Notes: a model not told the origin generated them from the letters alone. A stretch of 47,710 nucleotides of DNA from Sphingobacteriia bacterium 28-36-52 (GCA_002281575.1 NCGN01000014.1:1-47710); one strand, 5' to 3'. Positions 9,314 to 18,824 are shown, numbered from the stretch's first letter. Numbers and translations are program-made.

Positions 9314-10087
9314 ATGTATATACTCTCGCAAAAATACCCACACAAAAGAGCTTTTATTACAGGTGCCGCATCTGGCTTGGGAAAGGCATTTGCATTAGAG
9401 CTTGCTGCAGAAGGATGGACCATTGGCATGGCAGATAATAATCCAAAAGTTTTAGACGAAGTAGGGGGATTGGTAGCTAAAGCAGGAGGAAAACCTCTGA
9501 TTTATTTATTAGATGTTTCAGACAAAGACCAGTATAAAGAAATTGCTGAACAATTTTTGTTTGATGCAGAGGGAATTGATTTGTTATTTAATAATGCAGG
9601 TGTTGGTGATGGGTCTGAATTTGAAACCTATTCCTTAGAAAATTACGAATGGATGGTAGGAATAAATCAGATGGGGGTCTTATATGGTTGTTGGTATTTT
9701 ATACCAGCAATGAAAAAACAAGGTTATGGGCATATCCTAAACACAGCAAGTGCTGCAGCCATCAGCTGCGCTCCTACAATGGCCGGATACAATATGACCA
9801 AAGCCGCCGTGGTTGCAATTAGCGAAACATTGTATAGCGAATTATATGATTTTGGCATTCATGTTTCTTGTATACAACCCACTTATTTTAAAACGAATAT
9901 TGCACAGTCTGTAAGAGGAGGTGCTGCTACCAAAAAAATCACTCAAACATTTATAGATCGATCGGGCTTAGAAGCCAATGAAGTAGCAAAGGAAATATTA
10001 ATAAGGGCAGGAAAAAATGAACTCTACATAATATTACCCAAGGCAGCAAGAACTATGTGGAAATTGAAAAGACTGGCAATTGAATGA
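9314..10087 (+). CDS. SDR-family oxidoreductase
   Basis: A 257-residue classical short-chain dehydrogenase/reductase. It has the dinucleotide motif TGAASGLG near the N-terminus, NNAGVG, a catalytic Ser in the SAAA region and the YNMTKA (YxxxK) active site. I use ATG 9314 rather than the in-frame GTG at 9257, because the longer form adds 19 residues unlike any SDR N-terminus. Its stop overlaps the next SDR gene by 8 bases, indicating translational coupling. As first gene of an SDR-SDR-acyl-CoA dehydrogenase-kinase operon it probably oxidises or reduces a hydroxyacyl or ketoacyl intermediate. The exact substrate is unknown. Confidence 0.88.
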   Translation: MYILSQKYPHKRAFITGAASGLGKAFALELAAEGWTIGMADNNPKVLDEVGGLVAKAGGKPLIYLLDVSDKDQYKEIAEQFLFDAEGIDLLFNNAGVGDGSEFETYSLENYEWMVGINQMGVLYGCWYFIPAMKKQGYGHILNTASAAAISCAPTMAGYNMTKAAVVAISETLYSELYDFGIHVSCIQPTYFKTNIAQSVRGGAATKKITQTFIDRSGLEANEVAKEILIRAGKNELYIILPKAARTMWKLKRLAIE

Positions 10088-10841
10088 AGCGTTTAGTTTA
10101 AATGGAAAAGTAGCTTTAATTACTGGTGCCAGTAAAGGCATTGGAGAAGCCATCGCCCAATATTTTGCAGCAAGTGGTGCAGCGGTTGTGATCAACTCAC
10201 GCAAACAAGAAGAATTAGATAAAGTGGCTGCTTCTATTGTTGAAAGAGGAGGAATCTGTACCGGCATTGCGGGTAATGCAGGAGATATTGAAGCTTGCAA
10301 AATACTGGTTAATAAAACAGTTGAATTGTATGGAGGCATTGATATACTAGTAAACAATGCTGCTAGTAACCCGGTTTTTGGTCCTGTTGTAACCTGCGAA
10401 GAGTGGGCCTTTGATAAAATTATGAATGTAAATGTGAAAGCCCCTTTTGAGCTAGGGAAATTAGTTTACCCCATCATGAAAGAAAGAGGAGGAGGTTCGG
10501 TTATCAATATTAGTTCTATTGCAGGCATTACACCTGACCCTGGATTAGGCTTATACTCAGTTTCCAAAGCAGCATTAAATATGCTCACCAAAGTGACTGC
10601 CAAGGAATGGGGTGTTGATGGAATAAGAGTGAATGCGATTTGTCCAGGACTTATAAAAACTAAATTCTCGGAAGCGCTTTGGCAAGATGAAAAATGGTTA
10701 AACCGATTTGTAAAAATGGCTCCCATTTCAAGAATGGGTTCTGTAGATGAAATTGCAGCTTTGGCATTGTTTTTAGCAGCTCCCGCTTCGGGATATTGCA
10801 CAGGTACTTTATTTACTGCAGATGGCGGTGTTACTATTTAA
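10080..10841 (+). CDS. SDR-family oxidoreductase (FabG-like)
   Basis: A 253-residue classical SDR with TGASKGIG, NNAASN, a Ser in INISSIAG, YSVSKA and the common C-terminal SGYCTGTLFTADGG segment. It resembles the broad FabG/3-hydroxyacyl dehydrogenase group. It overlaps the first SDR gene and is followed 9 bases later by the acyl-CoA dehydrogenase gene. By analogy with the levulinate (lva) operons it could be the 3-hydroxyacyl-CoA dehydrogenase that follows 4-to-3 hydroxyl shifting; that is inference. A generic alcohol or sugar dehydrogenase cannot be excluded. Confidence 0.9.
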   Translation: MNEAFSLNGKVALITGASKGIGEAIAQYFAASGAAVVINSRKQEELDKVAASIVERGGICTGIAGNAGDIEACKILVNKTVELYGGIDILVNNAASNPVFGPVVTCEEWAFDKIMNVNVKAPFELGKLVYPIMKERGGGSVINISSIAGITPDPGLGLYSVSKAALNMLTKVTAKEWGVDGIRVNAICPGLIKTKFSEALWQDEKWLNRFVKMAPISRMGSVDEIAALALFLAAPASGYCTGTLFTADGGVTI

Positions 10842-10850
10842 AGATTTATT

Positions 10851-12065
10851 ATGGAAGCCATTTTTATTACCAAGCGTTTAGAAATTTTATTGCCTGCTAT
10901 TCGGGATTTTGTAGAAACCGAATTAATTCCATTAGAAAATGAGCATACTACTCGACCATTTAAGGAAACCGAAAAAATACTGGCACAAAAAAGAGCAATA
11001 GTAAAAGAAAAAGGGTGGTGGAATTTACACTTACCTGTTCATGACGGAGGTATGGGATTAACCTTATGTGAGTTTGGGCAAGTGAGTGAAATATTATCTT
11101 TATCGCCCTATTATGGGCAGTATACTTTTAATGCACAACCACCCGATATTGGCAATACAGAAATGATTGCTCGTTTTGCGTCTGAAGAAATAAAAGCAAC
11201 TTATTTACAACCATTATTAGAAGGAAAAATCCGCAGTTGTTTTTCAATGACCGAACCCGAATTGGCCGGTTCTAATCCTACAAGGCTTGCTACTACTGCT
11301 GTTAAAGAAGGAAACGAATATATTATTAATGGACACAAATGGTTTACTTCATCTGCCGACGGAGCTGCTTTTGCAGTAGTGATGGCCGTAACGAATGCGA
11401 ACGCTGCGCCACATGAAAGAGCCAGTATGTTTATTGTTCCAACGGATACACCAGGGTTTGAATTAGTCAGAAATATTCCTGTTTTTGGAGAAGCAGGAGA
11501 AGGTTGGGCAAGTCATGCTGAGATTCGTTATACAAATTGTAGAATCCCTATTAATAATATTATTGGTACAGAGGGATCAGGGTTTAAGCTGGCGCAAGAA
11601 CGGTTGGGACCAGGCAGAATTCACCATTGCATGCGATGGGTTGGAATTGCAGAAAAAGCCTTTGACTTGATGTGCCAACGAGCGGCTACTAGAGAAATTA
11701 AAGAAGGTGAAATGTTGGGGCATCAACAATTTATTCAAGGATTTATTGCAGAAAGTAGGGTTGAAATAGATGCATCAAGATTATTGGTGTTGAGAACTGC
11801 ACACAATATTGATTTGTATGGTGCAGCAGCCACCCGTGACCAAATTGCAGGCATCAAATTTTTTGTAGCCAATATGGTCTTAAAAGTATTAGATAGAGCT
11901 ATACAAGTTCATGGCGCTATGGGTTTATCGGATGAAACCATGTTGGCCAATCTGTTTCAGCATGAACGAGGAGCCAGAATTTGGGATGGGGCGGATGAAG
12001 TGCACAAGCAAAGTTTGGCTTTGAGTATTCTAAAAAAATACGGAATGAGCAAAAAAACAAAATAG
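10851..12065 (+). CDS. Acyl-CoA dehydrogenase, ACAD10/11-like
   Basis: A 404-residue FAD-dependent acyl-CoA dehydrogenase-fold protein. It has the flavin/substrate motifs FSMTEPELAGSNPT and YIINGHKWFTSSA. The segments RLGPGRIHHCMR and IQVHGAMGLSDETMLANLF, and the ending WDGADEVHKQSLA, closely recall the C-terminal half of animal ACAD10/ACAD11. In those proteins a kinase domain phosphorylates 4-hydroxyacyl-CoA and the dehydrogenase domain eliminates the phosphate to give an enoyl-CoA. Here the matching kinase is the next gene, 7 bases downstream. Role in 4-hydroxyacyl-CoA breakdown is inferred from family resemblance and synteny. Ordinary beta-oxidation is the alternative. Confidence 0.9.
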   Translation: MEAIFITKRLEILLPAIRDFVETELIPLENEHTTRPFKETEKILAQKRAIVKEKGWWNLHLPVHDGGMGLTLCEFGQVSEILSLSPYYGQYTFNAQPPDIGNTEMIARFASEEIKATYLQPLLEGKIRSCFSMTEPELAGSNPTRLATTAVKEGNEYIINGHKWFTSSADGAAFAVVMAVTNANAAPHERASMFIVPTDTPGFELVRNIPVFGEAGEGWASHAEIRYTNCRIPINNIIGTEGSGFKLAQERLGPGRIHHCMRWVGIAEKAFDLMCQRAATREIKEGEMLGHQQFIQGFIAESRVEIDASRLLVLRTAHNIDLYGAAATRDQIAGIKFFVANMVLKVLDRAIQVHGAMGLSDETMLANLFQHERGARIWDGADEVHKQSLALSILKKYGMSKKTK

Positions 12066-12072
12066 TAGTAAG

Positions 12073-13107
12073 ATGGAAAAAACAGTAGCGCTTTCAGAGA
12101 ATGAATCGATTGATATAAATCAACTGAATGATTTATTGAACAAAAATATTACAAGTGTTACACCCATTATTTCTATAACTCGATTTGCAGGTGGTTATTC
12201 TAATTTAACTTATCGGTTAGCCACTTCAAATCAAAATTTTGTGATGCGGATGGCACCAGCAGGTGCTAAAATTCAATCGGCACATGATATGGAGCGAGAG
12301 TATAAAGTATTGAATACATTAAGACCCTTTTTTATTAAAGTGCCTCAACCAATTCTTTATTACAATCATTCCGATATTGCAGGCACTCCTTTTTATATAA
12401 TGGAAGAAATAGAGGGGATTATTTTAAGGGCATACAATGCCCCTAAACTCAACATCTCACCCAATCAATTTGGGCATTGTGCAAAGCAATTAGTGGAAAC
12501 ATTGGCTCAAATTCATGCGATAGATATTGAAACAACAAAATTGATTGAACTAGGAAAACCAGCGGGTTATGTTAATAGACAAGTAGAAGGTTGGATTAAA
12601 AGATATTTTATTGCAGAAACCGATTTGATTGAATCGATGAATCAAGTTGCTGAATGGCTAAAAAATAATCATCCAAAGGAACAATCACCTTCACTATTAC
12701 ACAATGATTTTAAATATGATAATATCGTTTTTAATAATGATTTAACCAATGTAATAGCTGTGTTAGATTGGGAAATGGCTACTGTAGGAGATCCATTGAT
12801 GGACCTAGGTGCTATGTTGGCTTATTGGTTTGAGCAAGATGAAGAACCCGTTTTTCAACAATACAATTGTTCATGGTTACCAGGAAATTTAACTAGGACC
12901 GAATTAATTGACTATTATGCTTTACTAACTAAAAGAGACTTAACAGATATCAATTACTACTATGTATTTGGCCTTTTTAAGAATGCGGTAATTGCTCAAC
13001 AGATTTATCATCGATACAAAAATGGATTTAGTAAGGATGAAAGATTTGGAGCTTTATTGCCTTTGATAAAATTATTGGGTAAAAAAGCGTTAAATGCCAG
13101 TTGCTAG
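12073..13107 (+). CDS. APH-family kinase, ACAD10/11 kinase-domain-like
   Basis: A 344-residue protein of the aminoglycoside-phosphotransferase/choline-kinase fold. The Brenner-type catalytic motif LLHNDFKYDNIVF and the metal-binding segment VLDWEMATVGDPLMDLG are intact. The N-terminal part (FAGGYSNLTYRL, MEREYKVLNTL, PILYYNHSDIAGTPFYIME) reads like the kinase domain of ACAD10/11 and of the bacterial levulinate kinase LvaA. Antibiotic resistance is therefore unlikely. It is the last gene of the operon, immediately after its proposed dehydrogenase partner. Expected activity is phosphorylation of a 4-hydroxyacyl-CoA (inference). It ends 6 bases from a convergent gene. Confidence 0.87.
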   Translation: MEKTVALSENESIDINQLNDLLNKNITSVTPIISITRFAGGYSNLTYRLATSNQNFVMRMAPAGAKIQSAHDMEREYKVLNTLRPFFIKVPQPILYYNHSDIAGTPFYIMEEIEGIILRAYNAPKLNISPNQFGHCAKQLVETLAQIHAIDIETTKLIELGKPAGYVNRQVEGWIKRYFIAETDLIESMNQVAEWLKNNHPKEQSPSLLHNDFKYDNIVFNNDLTNVIAVLDWEMATVGDPLMDLGAMLAYWFEQDEEPVFQQYNCSWLPGNLTRTELIDYYALLTKRDLTDINYYYVFGLFKNAVIAQQIYHRYKNGFSKDERFGALLPLIKLLGKKALNASC

Positions 13108-13113
13108 GAAATA

Positions 13114-13932
13114 TTACTGATCTTCTCTTCTCCTGTATAATCCTCCCCGCCAGTTATACTTGGTAGATTTATACTCTTCGAATTGTTGACCAATATAATA
13201 ACCCAACTCTAAATCGTTTAAGAGTTTTACCAATCCATAAGTAGGGCGATATCTTCGCATGAATGTATCTAATTCTGGAGATTGCAAACCTGTAATTTTT
13301 CTTACAAATAATTTAGAGAATCTACTGTTCACATATTTTTCTTCTTCCTCTTCAAGCAGTCTTTTTTGCAAAGTCAATATACTTCTGTTTCGTTTTACTC
13401 GGAACATATTGATGATTCCTTCTAAGTCAAACCCAACAGTGGCTCCTGGATTATAATTTGGGCTAGACACAACACCCAAACTGGGTTTTTTAAAGTTGAA
13501 TACCTTGGCATAATCCTGTCGGTTCATAGCAGAATCATATCTGTAATAATTGTTGCGAACTTTTACTTCAGGTAAATCAAATGAACGTACGTGAATCATT
13601 ACATTAAAACGCTCCAAATTACTAATTGTGTCTACCGGATATTTCATGGTAGCTTTTCCTATCAACGAAAACCAAATTGAATCGGTTTTTAGCACCGTCA
13701 AAATATAATATCCAGTTGAATCGGTGATGGTACCCCTTCCTGAAGTACTTTGCACAGCCACTGCCTCTAACGGTCTTCTTGCTGAAATATCATACACATT
13801 TCCACTCACTGTTGTATACTGTGCTTGAGCACCAGTAGTACAAACAGTTAAAAGCAGTAGTGTTAAAAATCCAATTATTCCAGAAAAATGCCTCAATTGC
13901 CGTTGATTAATATGTAATATTAATTCAGCCAA
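13114..13932 (-). CDS. Secreted protein with CarboxypepD_reg-like domain
   Basis: A 272-residue exported protein of unknown function. A hydrophobic signal segment at about residues 17-36 ends in AQAQ. Then comes a carboxypeptidase-regulatory-like beta-sandwich (TVSGNVYDISARRPLEAVAV, GTITDSTGYYILTV), the domain often found at the start of Bacteroidota outer-membrane proteins. Here it is not followed by a barrel; the remaining ~160 residues are charged and end in arginine-rich segments. It is last in a possible five-gene minus-strand run, 46 bases after the esterase gene. Periplasmic or outer-membrane association is likely. Confidence 0.75.
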   Translation of the reverse strand: MAELILHINQRQLRHFSGIIGFLTLLLLTVCTTGAQAQYTTVSGNVYDISARRPLEAVAVQSTSGRGTITDSTGYYILTVLKTDSIWFSLIGKATMKYPVDTISNLERFNVMIHVRSFDLPEVKVRNNYYRYDSAMNRQDYAKVFNFKKPSLGVVSSPNYNPGATVGFDLEGIINMFRVKRNRSILTLQKRLLEEEEEKYVNSRFSKLFVRKITGLQSPELDTFMRRYRPTYGLVKLLNDLELGYYIGQQFEEYKSTKYNWRGGLYRRREDQ

Positions 13933-13978
13933 GGCAGAGTACCATATATCGAAAGGGAATTAACGTGTTTTTTACAGT

Positions 13979-14710
13979 TTAGAATTTTTTATCTAAAATA
14001 TAGGGCAACATAGAGCGCCAAGTTGGCCAGTCGTGGTGAATATCTGGGCCCCAAACGTCTAAATCATACCAAATACCTTTGGTATAAAGAATACCAGCAA
14101 AGTTTTTAGCGGCATCAGGATCTTCAAAATTACCGCTCCCTGTATAAATATGAATATGATGACTCGATTTAATCTTGTCTAAATACCAATTATCGTTTAA
14201 GCTGGGTATATAATGTACTGGGCTATTATAAAACACTTGATCATCCCAAAAACCTTTGGTGTATTCTGTTAAATCATAGACACCGCTCATACTAATTGCT
14301 CCATTTATAATATCAGGTCTTTTCATGAATAAATTCATTGCATGAAGTGCTCCAAATGAGGCCCCGCAAGTATATATCATAGTTTCATCACTAGTACAAC
14401 TACGAATAAAAGGAACCACTTCATTAAAAACGTACTCATTAAATTGGTTATGCCTAATAGCTTTATGTTCAGGAAGCATCTGATTATTCATCCAGCTTTC
14501 TTTGTTCATGCTATCAATACTAAATACCCTACACTTTCCTGAATTAATAAATGGAGCAATAGCGTCTATTAACTGGAATCGCTCATACTCCAAATAGTCT
14601 GCTGCTGCAGTAGGTATTAATAAAATAGCAAATCCATAATGTCCGTAAGATGCTATGGGCATCTCTTTGTTTAAGGCTGGACTATACCATGAAGTAATTT
14701 CTCTATCCAT
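13979..14710 (-). CDS. Putative esterase (alpha/beta hydrolase, esterase-D-like)
   Basis: A 243-residue alpha/beta-hydrolase of the PF00756 esterase type. The nucleophile elbow is CGASFGALHA (Ser in GxSxG) and the histidine is probably in DIHHDWPTW near the C-terminus. A longer frame begins at 14785, but its first 25 residues overlap the ParA gene and look non-coding. The ATG at 14710 (MDREITSW) leaves a one-base gap to the ParA stop, implying coupling. No signal peptide is visible, so it is likely cytoplasmic. Substrate unknown. Confidence 0.83.
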   Translation of the reverse strand: MDREITSWYSPALNKEMPIASYGHYGFAILLIPTAAADYLEYERFQLIDAIAPFINSGKCRVFSIDSMNKESWMNNQMLPEHKAIRHNQFNEYVFNEVVPFIRSCTSDETMIYTCGASFGALHAMNLFMKRPDIINGAISMSGVYDLTEYTKGFWDDQVFYNSPVHYIPSLNDNWYLDKIKSSHHIHIYTGSGNFEDPDAAKNFAGILYTKGIWYDLDVWGPDIHHDWPTWRSMLPYILDKKF

Positions 14711-14711
14711 A

Positions 14712-15455
14712 TTAATTGATGCAACGCTGTTTAATTTCTTTCCAAAGATCTTTATAACACTGTGCAGCATAACTGCTGGCAGCAAATGTTTCTAAAGGTG
14801 ATTCATGAACCCCCATTTTTTCAACATCACTTAAATAGGGTATATAGCTTTTAAAGAACAATTTGTCCTTATAAAATTCATTAATTACTTCGTGATGGAG
14901 ATTTTTTCGATGGTCTACCATACTAAAGAAGCATTTTAATTTTGAAGAGTCTAAATCGTTTTCTTTAAAATAATTCAATACAGATTCAAAAGAGCGAATA
15001 GACAAAGTAGTAGGTATATTAGGCATTAATATCCAATCAACTCCTGTAAATACCGCATCGTGCAAAACAGAAATACCAGGAGGACAATCTAAAAAAACGA
15101 TATCGTAGTCGTTTTTAATGGATGCAAGTATTGAAGAAATTTTTTTCTTGCTTTGCTTCATATCATTCAATAAAATATCTGCATGCCTTGCAGAAAGATC
15201 TGCAGGTATGATGTCTAGGTTCTCGTAGGCTGAGGGTTGAATAGCGTTAGCCAAATCCAATTCTCCAGTCAATATTTTTTTTGCCTCATTTTTCACACTT
15301 GCAGTAGCTCCTAAATAAAAAGAAGAAGAACCCTGCGGGTCTAAATCCCATATTAGTGTTTTGTACCCCTGCTTTGCACTTAGGTACGCAAGGTTTATTG
15401 TAGCTGCAGTTTTTCCTACCCCTCCTTTTAAATTATATAAAGCAATAGTTACCAT
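14712..15455 (-). CDS. ParA/Soj-family ATPase
   Basis: A 247-residue P-loop ATPase of the ParA/MinD superfamily with the deviant Walker A motif KGGVGKT near residue 10, DLDPQGSSSFYLG, and the Walker B-like segment IVFLDCPPGIS. Such proteins position DNA or large protein assemblies on the nucleoid. No ParB gene is next to it, so it is an orphan ParA rather than a standard partition pair. The neighbours are ChrA upstream (35-base gap) and an esterase downstream (1-base gap). Its cargo cannot be named from the sequence. Confidence 0.9.
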   Translation of the reverse strand: MVTIALYNLKGGVGKTAATINLAYLSAKQGYKTLIWDLDPQGSSSFYLGATASVKNEAKKILTGELDLANAIQPSAYENLDIIPADLSARHADILLNDMKQSKKKISSILASIKNDYDIVFLDCPPGISVLHDAVFTGVDWILMPNIPTTLSIRSFESVLNYFKENDLDSSKLKCFFSMVDHRKNLHHEVINEFYKDKLFFKSYIPYLSDVEKMGVHESPLETFAASSYAAQCYKDLWKEIKQRCIN

Positions 15456-15490
15456 GAGAAAGGTTTATGATGTAAAGGAAGATACAAAAA

Positions 15491-16747
15491 TTAGGCAATT
15501 GCACCTAAAATTAAACAGCTAATTACAATAAAAGGAGCGGGTACTTTGTTTAATCTAAGTACCAAAAATGTAGCGAGAACAATTGCCAAATCCCAAAGAA
15601 TAGACCAATTTTGAACCCATAAATCAGGTAAAATATGGTCGTTTAATAAATAAACTACTGCGCCTGCCATAATACCTACTACCGAGGCCCTTATTCCTTC
15701 TAAAGACCTGAAAATCACTGCATATTTCTTTAAATTATGCCATACAGGAAAAAAGAATAATACCAATAATGCACTGGGTAAAAAAATAGCTACTACCCCA
15801 ATGACACACCCGATTAACTGTTTAGTGACTCCTTGGTCTTTTAGCACCATGCCTCCAGTAAAAGCACCAATTGAAAACACAGGTCCTGGTATGGCTCTTA
15901 CAATTCCAGATCCTGTTAAAAAATCTTCTCGATTAATTTTAAGTACGTCTCTTTTATTTTGGATGATTCTTTTAGACTGAGGTCTTGTTACATATTGTTC
16001 ATACATCAGAGGCATCAATACGTCGGCTCCACCAAAAACCAAACTACCAAAACGATAGTTGTTTTCAAAAAGATTATATACTTTTCTGTTTTCCCAGTTT
16101 TGTTTTGTAGCTGTTTCTGATAAATACCCAGTAACCCCAAAAAGAAATAAAAAAATCAGTAAGTTTCCCCATTTCACCTGCTTAGGTGGAACCCCCTTTT
16201 GTGGAATTCGCTTATCGCTAAAATTAGTAGCAATACCTGCACATACAATCAAAATAGGAAATACCCATGGTGTTTTAAAGGCAAAGAAAGTGGCAACTGT
16301 AGCTATAATTAAGATTACCCAAGTAATCGTATTATGTATCGCTACTTTAAAAGTTCGTAAAGTAGAATACGCAATAAAACCAATGGCCATAGGTTGTATA
16401 AATCGAAAAATGGTAGATGGATGGGCTATTTTATCATAGTAGTCCAATAAAAAGGATAGACCAGACATTAAAATAGACGCGGGGATAATCCAAATCAATA
16501 GCGTAAAAATGGCCAATGGAATACCACCTCTTTTGTAACCAATTAAAGTTAATACCTGGGTTGAAGATGCTCCTGGCAGCATTTGACAGAAACCATTATA
16601 GTCTAATAATTCTTCCTCAGAAACATCTTTACGTTGCTGAACAAATGTTTTGATCATCATTCCCAAATGACCTTGAGGACCACCAAAAGCAGTAATACTG
16701 TGCATGAACACAGCTTTCATAAAGGGGATATGTCTTAACAAATTCAA
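15491..16747 (-). CDS. chrA: Chromate transporter, CHR family
   Basis: A 418-residue polytopic membrane protein with two CHR domains. The N-terminal half has [11 protein letters not shown] and the [13 protein letters not shown] motif. The second half has the cognate [15 protein letters not shown] and [20 protein letters not shown] segments. Family members export chromate, and some have other anion substrates. The gene follows a 2-oxoglutarate oxygenase gene at a 6-base gap. An NADPH-FMN reductase at 34406 resembles chromate-reducing enzymes, but it is far away and no link is claimed. Confidence 0.9.
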   Translation of the reverse strand: MNLLRHIPFMKAVFMHSITAFGGPQGHLGMMIKTFVQQRKDVSEEELLDYNGFCQMLPGASSTQVLTLIGYKRGGIPLAIFTLLIWIIPASILMSGLSFLLDYYDKIAHPSTIFRFIQPMAIGFIAYSTLRTFKVAIHNTITWVILIIATVATFFAFKTPWVFPILIVCAGIATNFSDKRIPQKGVPPKQVKWGNLLIFLFLFGVTGYLSETATKQNWENRKVYNLFENNYRFGSLVFGGADVLMPLMYEQYVTRPQSKRIIQNKRDVLKINREDFLTGSGIVRAIPGPVFSIGAFTGGMVLKDQGVTKQLIGCVIGVVAIFLPSALLVLFFFPVWHNLKKYAVIFRSLEGIRASVVGIMAGAVVYLLNDHILPDLWVQNWSILWDLAIVLATFLVLRLNKVPAPFIVISCLILGAIA

Positions 16748-16753
16748 GTATCA

Positions 16754-17698
16754 TTATTTCTTTAGCCCTATTTCTCTTAATCGCTCATCAAGGTATTCAC
16801 CTGCAGTTGCATCTGGATATGCTTTTGGATTATTTTCATCAATACAACTTTCTAAACAAGCCAAGCTCATTTCACTCCTTGGGTGTAAAAAGAAAGGCAT
16901 AGAAAAACGGCTGGTATGCCATAATTCTCTTGCAGGATTTACTACACGGTGTGTGGTACTTCTTAGTTTGTTATTAGTAAGGCGTTGCAACATGTCTCCA
17001 ACATTCACCACAATTTGTTCTGGTAATGAAGTAACATTTACCCAATCACCCTGTTTCGTTAAAATTTGCAAACCATCAGCGGAAGCACCTACCAACAATG
17101 TAATTAAATTAATGTCTTCATGCTGCTCTGCTCTGATTGCAGATTTGGGTTCATGGGTAATTGGTGGGTAATGAATGCATCTTAAAATGGAATTTCCATT
17201 ATGTACATATTGATCAAAATAATGTTCGTCTAAACCTAAATACAATGCAATTGCTTGCAATAATGCTTTACCACTTTTTTCAAAATTTCTATACGCGCTA
17301 AATAAAGTGTCATTTAATGGAGCAATTTCAGCCACTTGAACATTATCTGGATATTCTGATTTTATGGCATCATGGTCTTCAACTGTTTGGCCATATTGAA
17401 AAAATTCTTTCAAATCTGGGGCATCACTTCCTTTAGCGTGTTCTTTCCCAAAACTAGTATAACCACGTTGACCTGCTAATCCAGGAATTTCATATTGTTT
17501 TTTCTTTTCTAGTGGAAGTGCAAAAAATTGTTGTACATATTCATATTGGTTGGCTATTAATTCATCTGGAACTCCATGATTTTTAACTGCAACAAATCCT
17601 ACTTCTTCATACGCTTTTCCAAGACTTTGTACAAAAGAAGCTTTTTGCTCGGGTGTTCCATGAGTAAATTCGGCTAAATCAACAACTGGTATGGCCAT
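16754..17698 (-). CDS. 2-oxoglutarate/Fe(II) oxygenase, isopenicillin-N-synthase-like
   Basis: A 314-residue non-heme iron oxygenase. The N-terminal DIOX_N region reads IPVVDLAEF...GFVAVKNHGVPDEL. The iron site is visible as AEQHEDINLITLL (His and Asp) and STTHRVVNP (distal His, with the Arg that could bind 2-oxoglutarate following further on). The family includes ethylene-forming enzymes and many uncharacterised bacterial oxygenases, so the substrate cannot be assigned. It heads a run of minus-strand genes (oxygenase, chrA, parA, esterase, secreted protein) with gaps of 6, 35, 1 and 46 bases. Confidence 0.88.
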   Translation of the reverse strand: MAIPVVDLAEFTHGTPEQKASFVQSLGKAYEEVGFVAVKNHGVPDELIANQYEYVQQFFALPLEKKKQYEIPGLAGQRGYTSFGKEHAKGSDAPDLKEFFQYGQTVEDHDAIKSEYPDNVQVAEIAPLNDTLFSAYRNFEKSGKALLQAIALYLGLDEHYFDQYVHNGNSILRCIHYPPITHEPKSAIRAEQHEDINLITLLVGASADGLQILTKQGDWVNVTSLPEQIVVNVGDMLQRLTNNKLRSTTHRVVNPARELWHTSRFSMPFFLHPRSEMSLACLESCIDENNPKAYPDATAGEYLDERLREIGLKK

Positions 17699-17783
17699 AG
17701 CAATATATTTTTACGAAAATACAGCAAATTCAATAATAGCAGGTCATAGGCAAGAATTCATTAAAAAGCTAGACCTTTAACGC

Positions 17784-18821
17784 ATGAAGCCATCTTATCT
17801 ATTCATTTTAAGTATGACAATCCTTGCATTTGCTTGTAGTGCCCCATACAAACAAATGGCGAAGCAGTACGAACAAAGAGATCAAGTTAGTGTGCCCGAT
17901 TATAGAGATTTATACTTTTGGGCAGCCCATCCTTACAAAAAAGACCCTGCAGATAGTGTGCCTAAACCCCTAAGAACCAATCATATGATTGATTCAGCAG
18001 TAGATGTTTTCTTTATTCATCCCACTACCTATACAGACGACCAGTTACCCTTTGGATATAGTGCTCCTATTGGCAATAACGAATTGAATGCAAAAACGGA
18101 TTACTCCACTATTTTATTTCAAGCAAGCGCATTTAACCAAGTAGGACGGGTGTTTGCGCCAAGATACCGTCAAGCAAATTTGCAAGCTTATTTTCCTAAA
18201 AATGCAACTGACAGTGGTGCAGCAATTGCCGCATTTGAATTAGCATATCAAGATGTGAAAGCAGCATTTAATTACTATCTAAATAATCTTAATAAAGGAA
18301 AACCAATTATCATAGCAGCGCACAGCCAAGGAACTACACACGGGAAAAGACTGCTCAAAGAATTTTTTGATGACCAAGCCCTTCAAAATAAATTGGTAGC
18401 GGCTTACTTGATTGGCATACCGGTTGCAGAAGCAGAGTTTACAAAAATTAAAGCCTGTGCAACACCCGAACAAACTGGATGCATCGTAAGTTGGCGAACT
18501 TATAGAGAGGGCTATACTCCACCATTAATTCTACAAGAAAAATCTAAAGCAATTGTAACCAATCCATTAACCTGGACAAATGAAGAAACATTTGCAGATA
18601 GACAATTAAACAAAGGTGGGGTTTTATTAAAGTTCAATAAAATTGTGCCATCAGTTGCATCCGCAAAAATTGAGGGCAATGTTTTATGGACGCCCAAACC
18701 AAAATTTTTTGGAAATATATTCTATACTACCAATAATTATCATGTGGCAGATATCAACTTATATTATTTAAATATCCAAGAAAACTTGCGCAATCGGGTT
18801 AGTAGTTATTTAAAAAAATAA
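17784..18821 (+). CDS. DUF3089 lipoprotein, alpha/beta-hydrolase fold
   Basis: A 345-residue lipoprotein with signal peptide and lipobox (ILAFAC, Cys at about residue 18). The mature part matches DUF3089 (PF11288): VFFIHPTTYTD, a conserved FAPRYRQANLQAYF block, and IIAAHSQGTTHGKRLL with a serine-hydrolase-like elbow. Members are predicted lipases or esterases without confirmed substrates. It is divergent from the oxygenase gene (85-base gap) and ends only 3 bases from the RecQ stop codon. Confidence 0.88.
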   Translation: MKPSYLFILSMTILAFACSAPYKQMAKQYEQRDQVSVPDYRDLYFWAAHPYKKDPADSVPKPLRTNHMIDSAVDVFFIHPTTYTDDQLPFGYSAPIGNNELNAKTDYSTILFQASAFNQVGRVFAPRYRQANLQAYFPKNATDSGAAIAAFELAYQDVKAAFNYYLNNLNKGKPIIIAAHSQGTTHGKRLLKEFFDDQALQNKLVAAYLIGIPVAEAEFTKIKACATPEQTGCIVSWRTYREGYTPPLILQEKSKAIVTNPLTWTNEETFADRQLNKGGVLLKFNKIVPSVASAKIEGNVLWTPKPKFFGNIFYTTNNYHVADINLYYLNIQENLRNRVSSYLKK

Positions 18822-18824
18822 CTA

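Noticed and set aside
12073..13107. Aminoglycoside resistance kinase
   Set aside because: The fold is shared, but sequence blocks and the neighbouring dehydrogenase fit the ACAD10/11 and LvaA-type kinases, not antibiotic-modifying enzymes.
14711..14785. N-terminal extension of the esterase frame
   Set aside because: It overlaps the end of the ParA gene, looks non-coding, and the ATG at 14710 gives a natural start one base after the ParA stop.
14712..15455. Plasmid or chromosome partition locus
   Set aside because: Only ParA is present; no ParB and no parS-like repeated palindromes were seen nearby, and all flanking genes look chromosomal.
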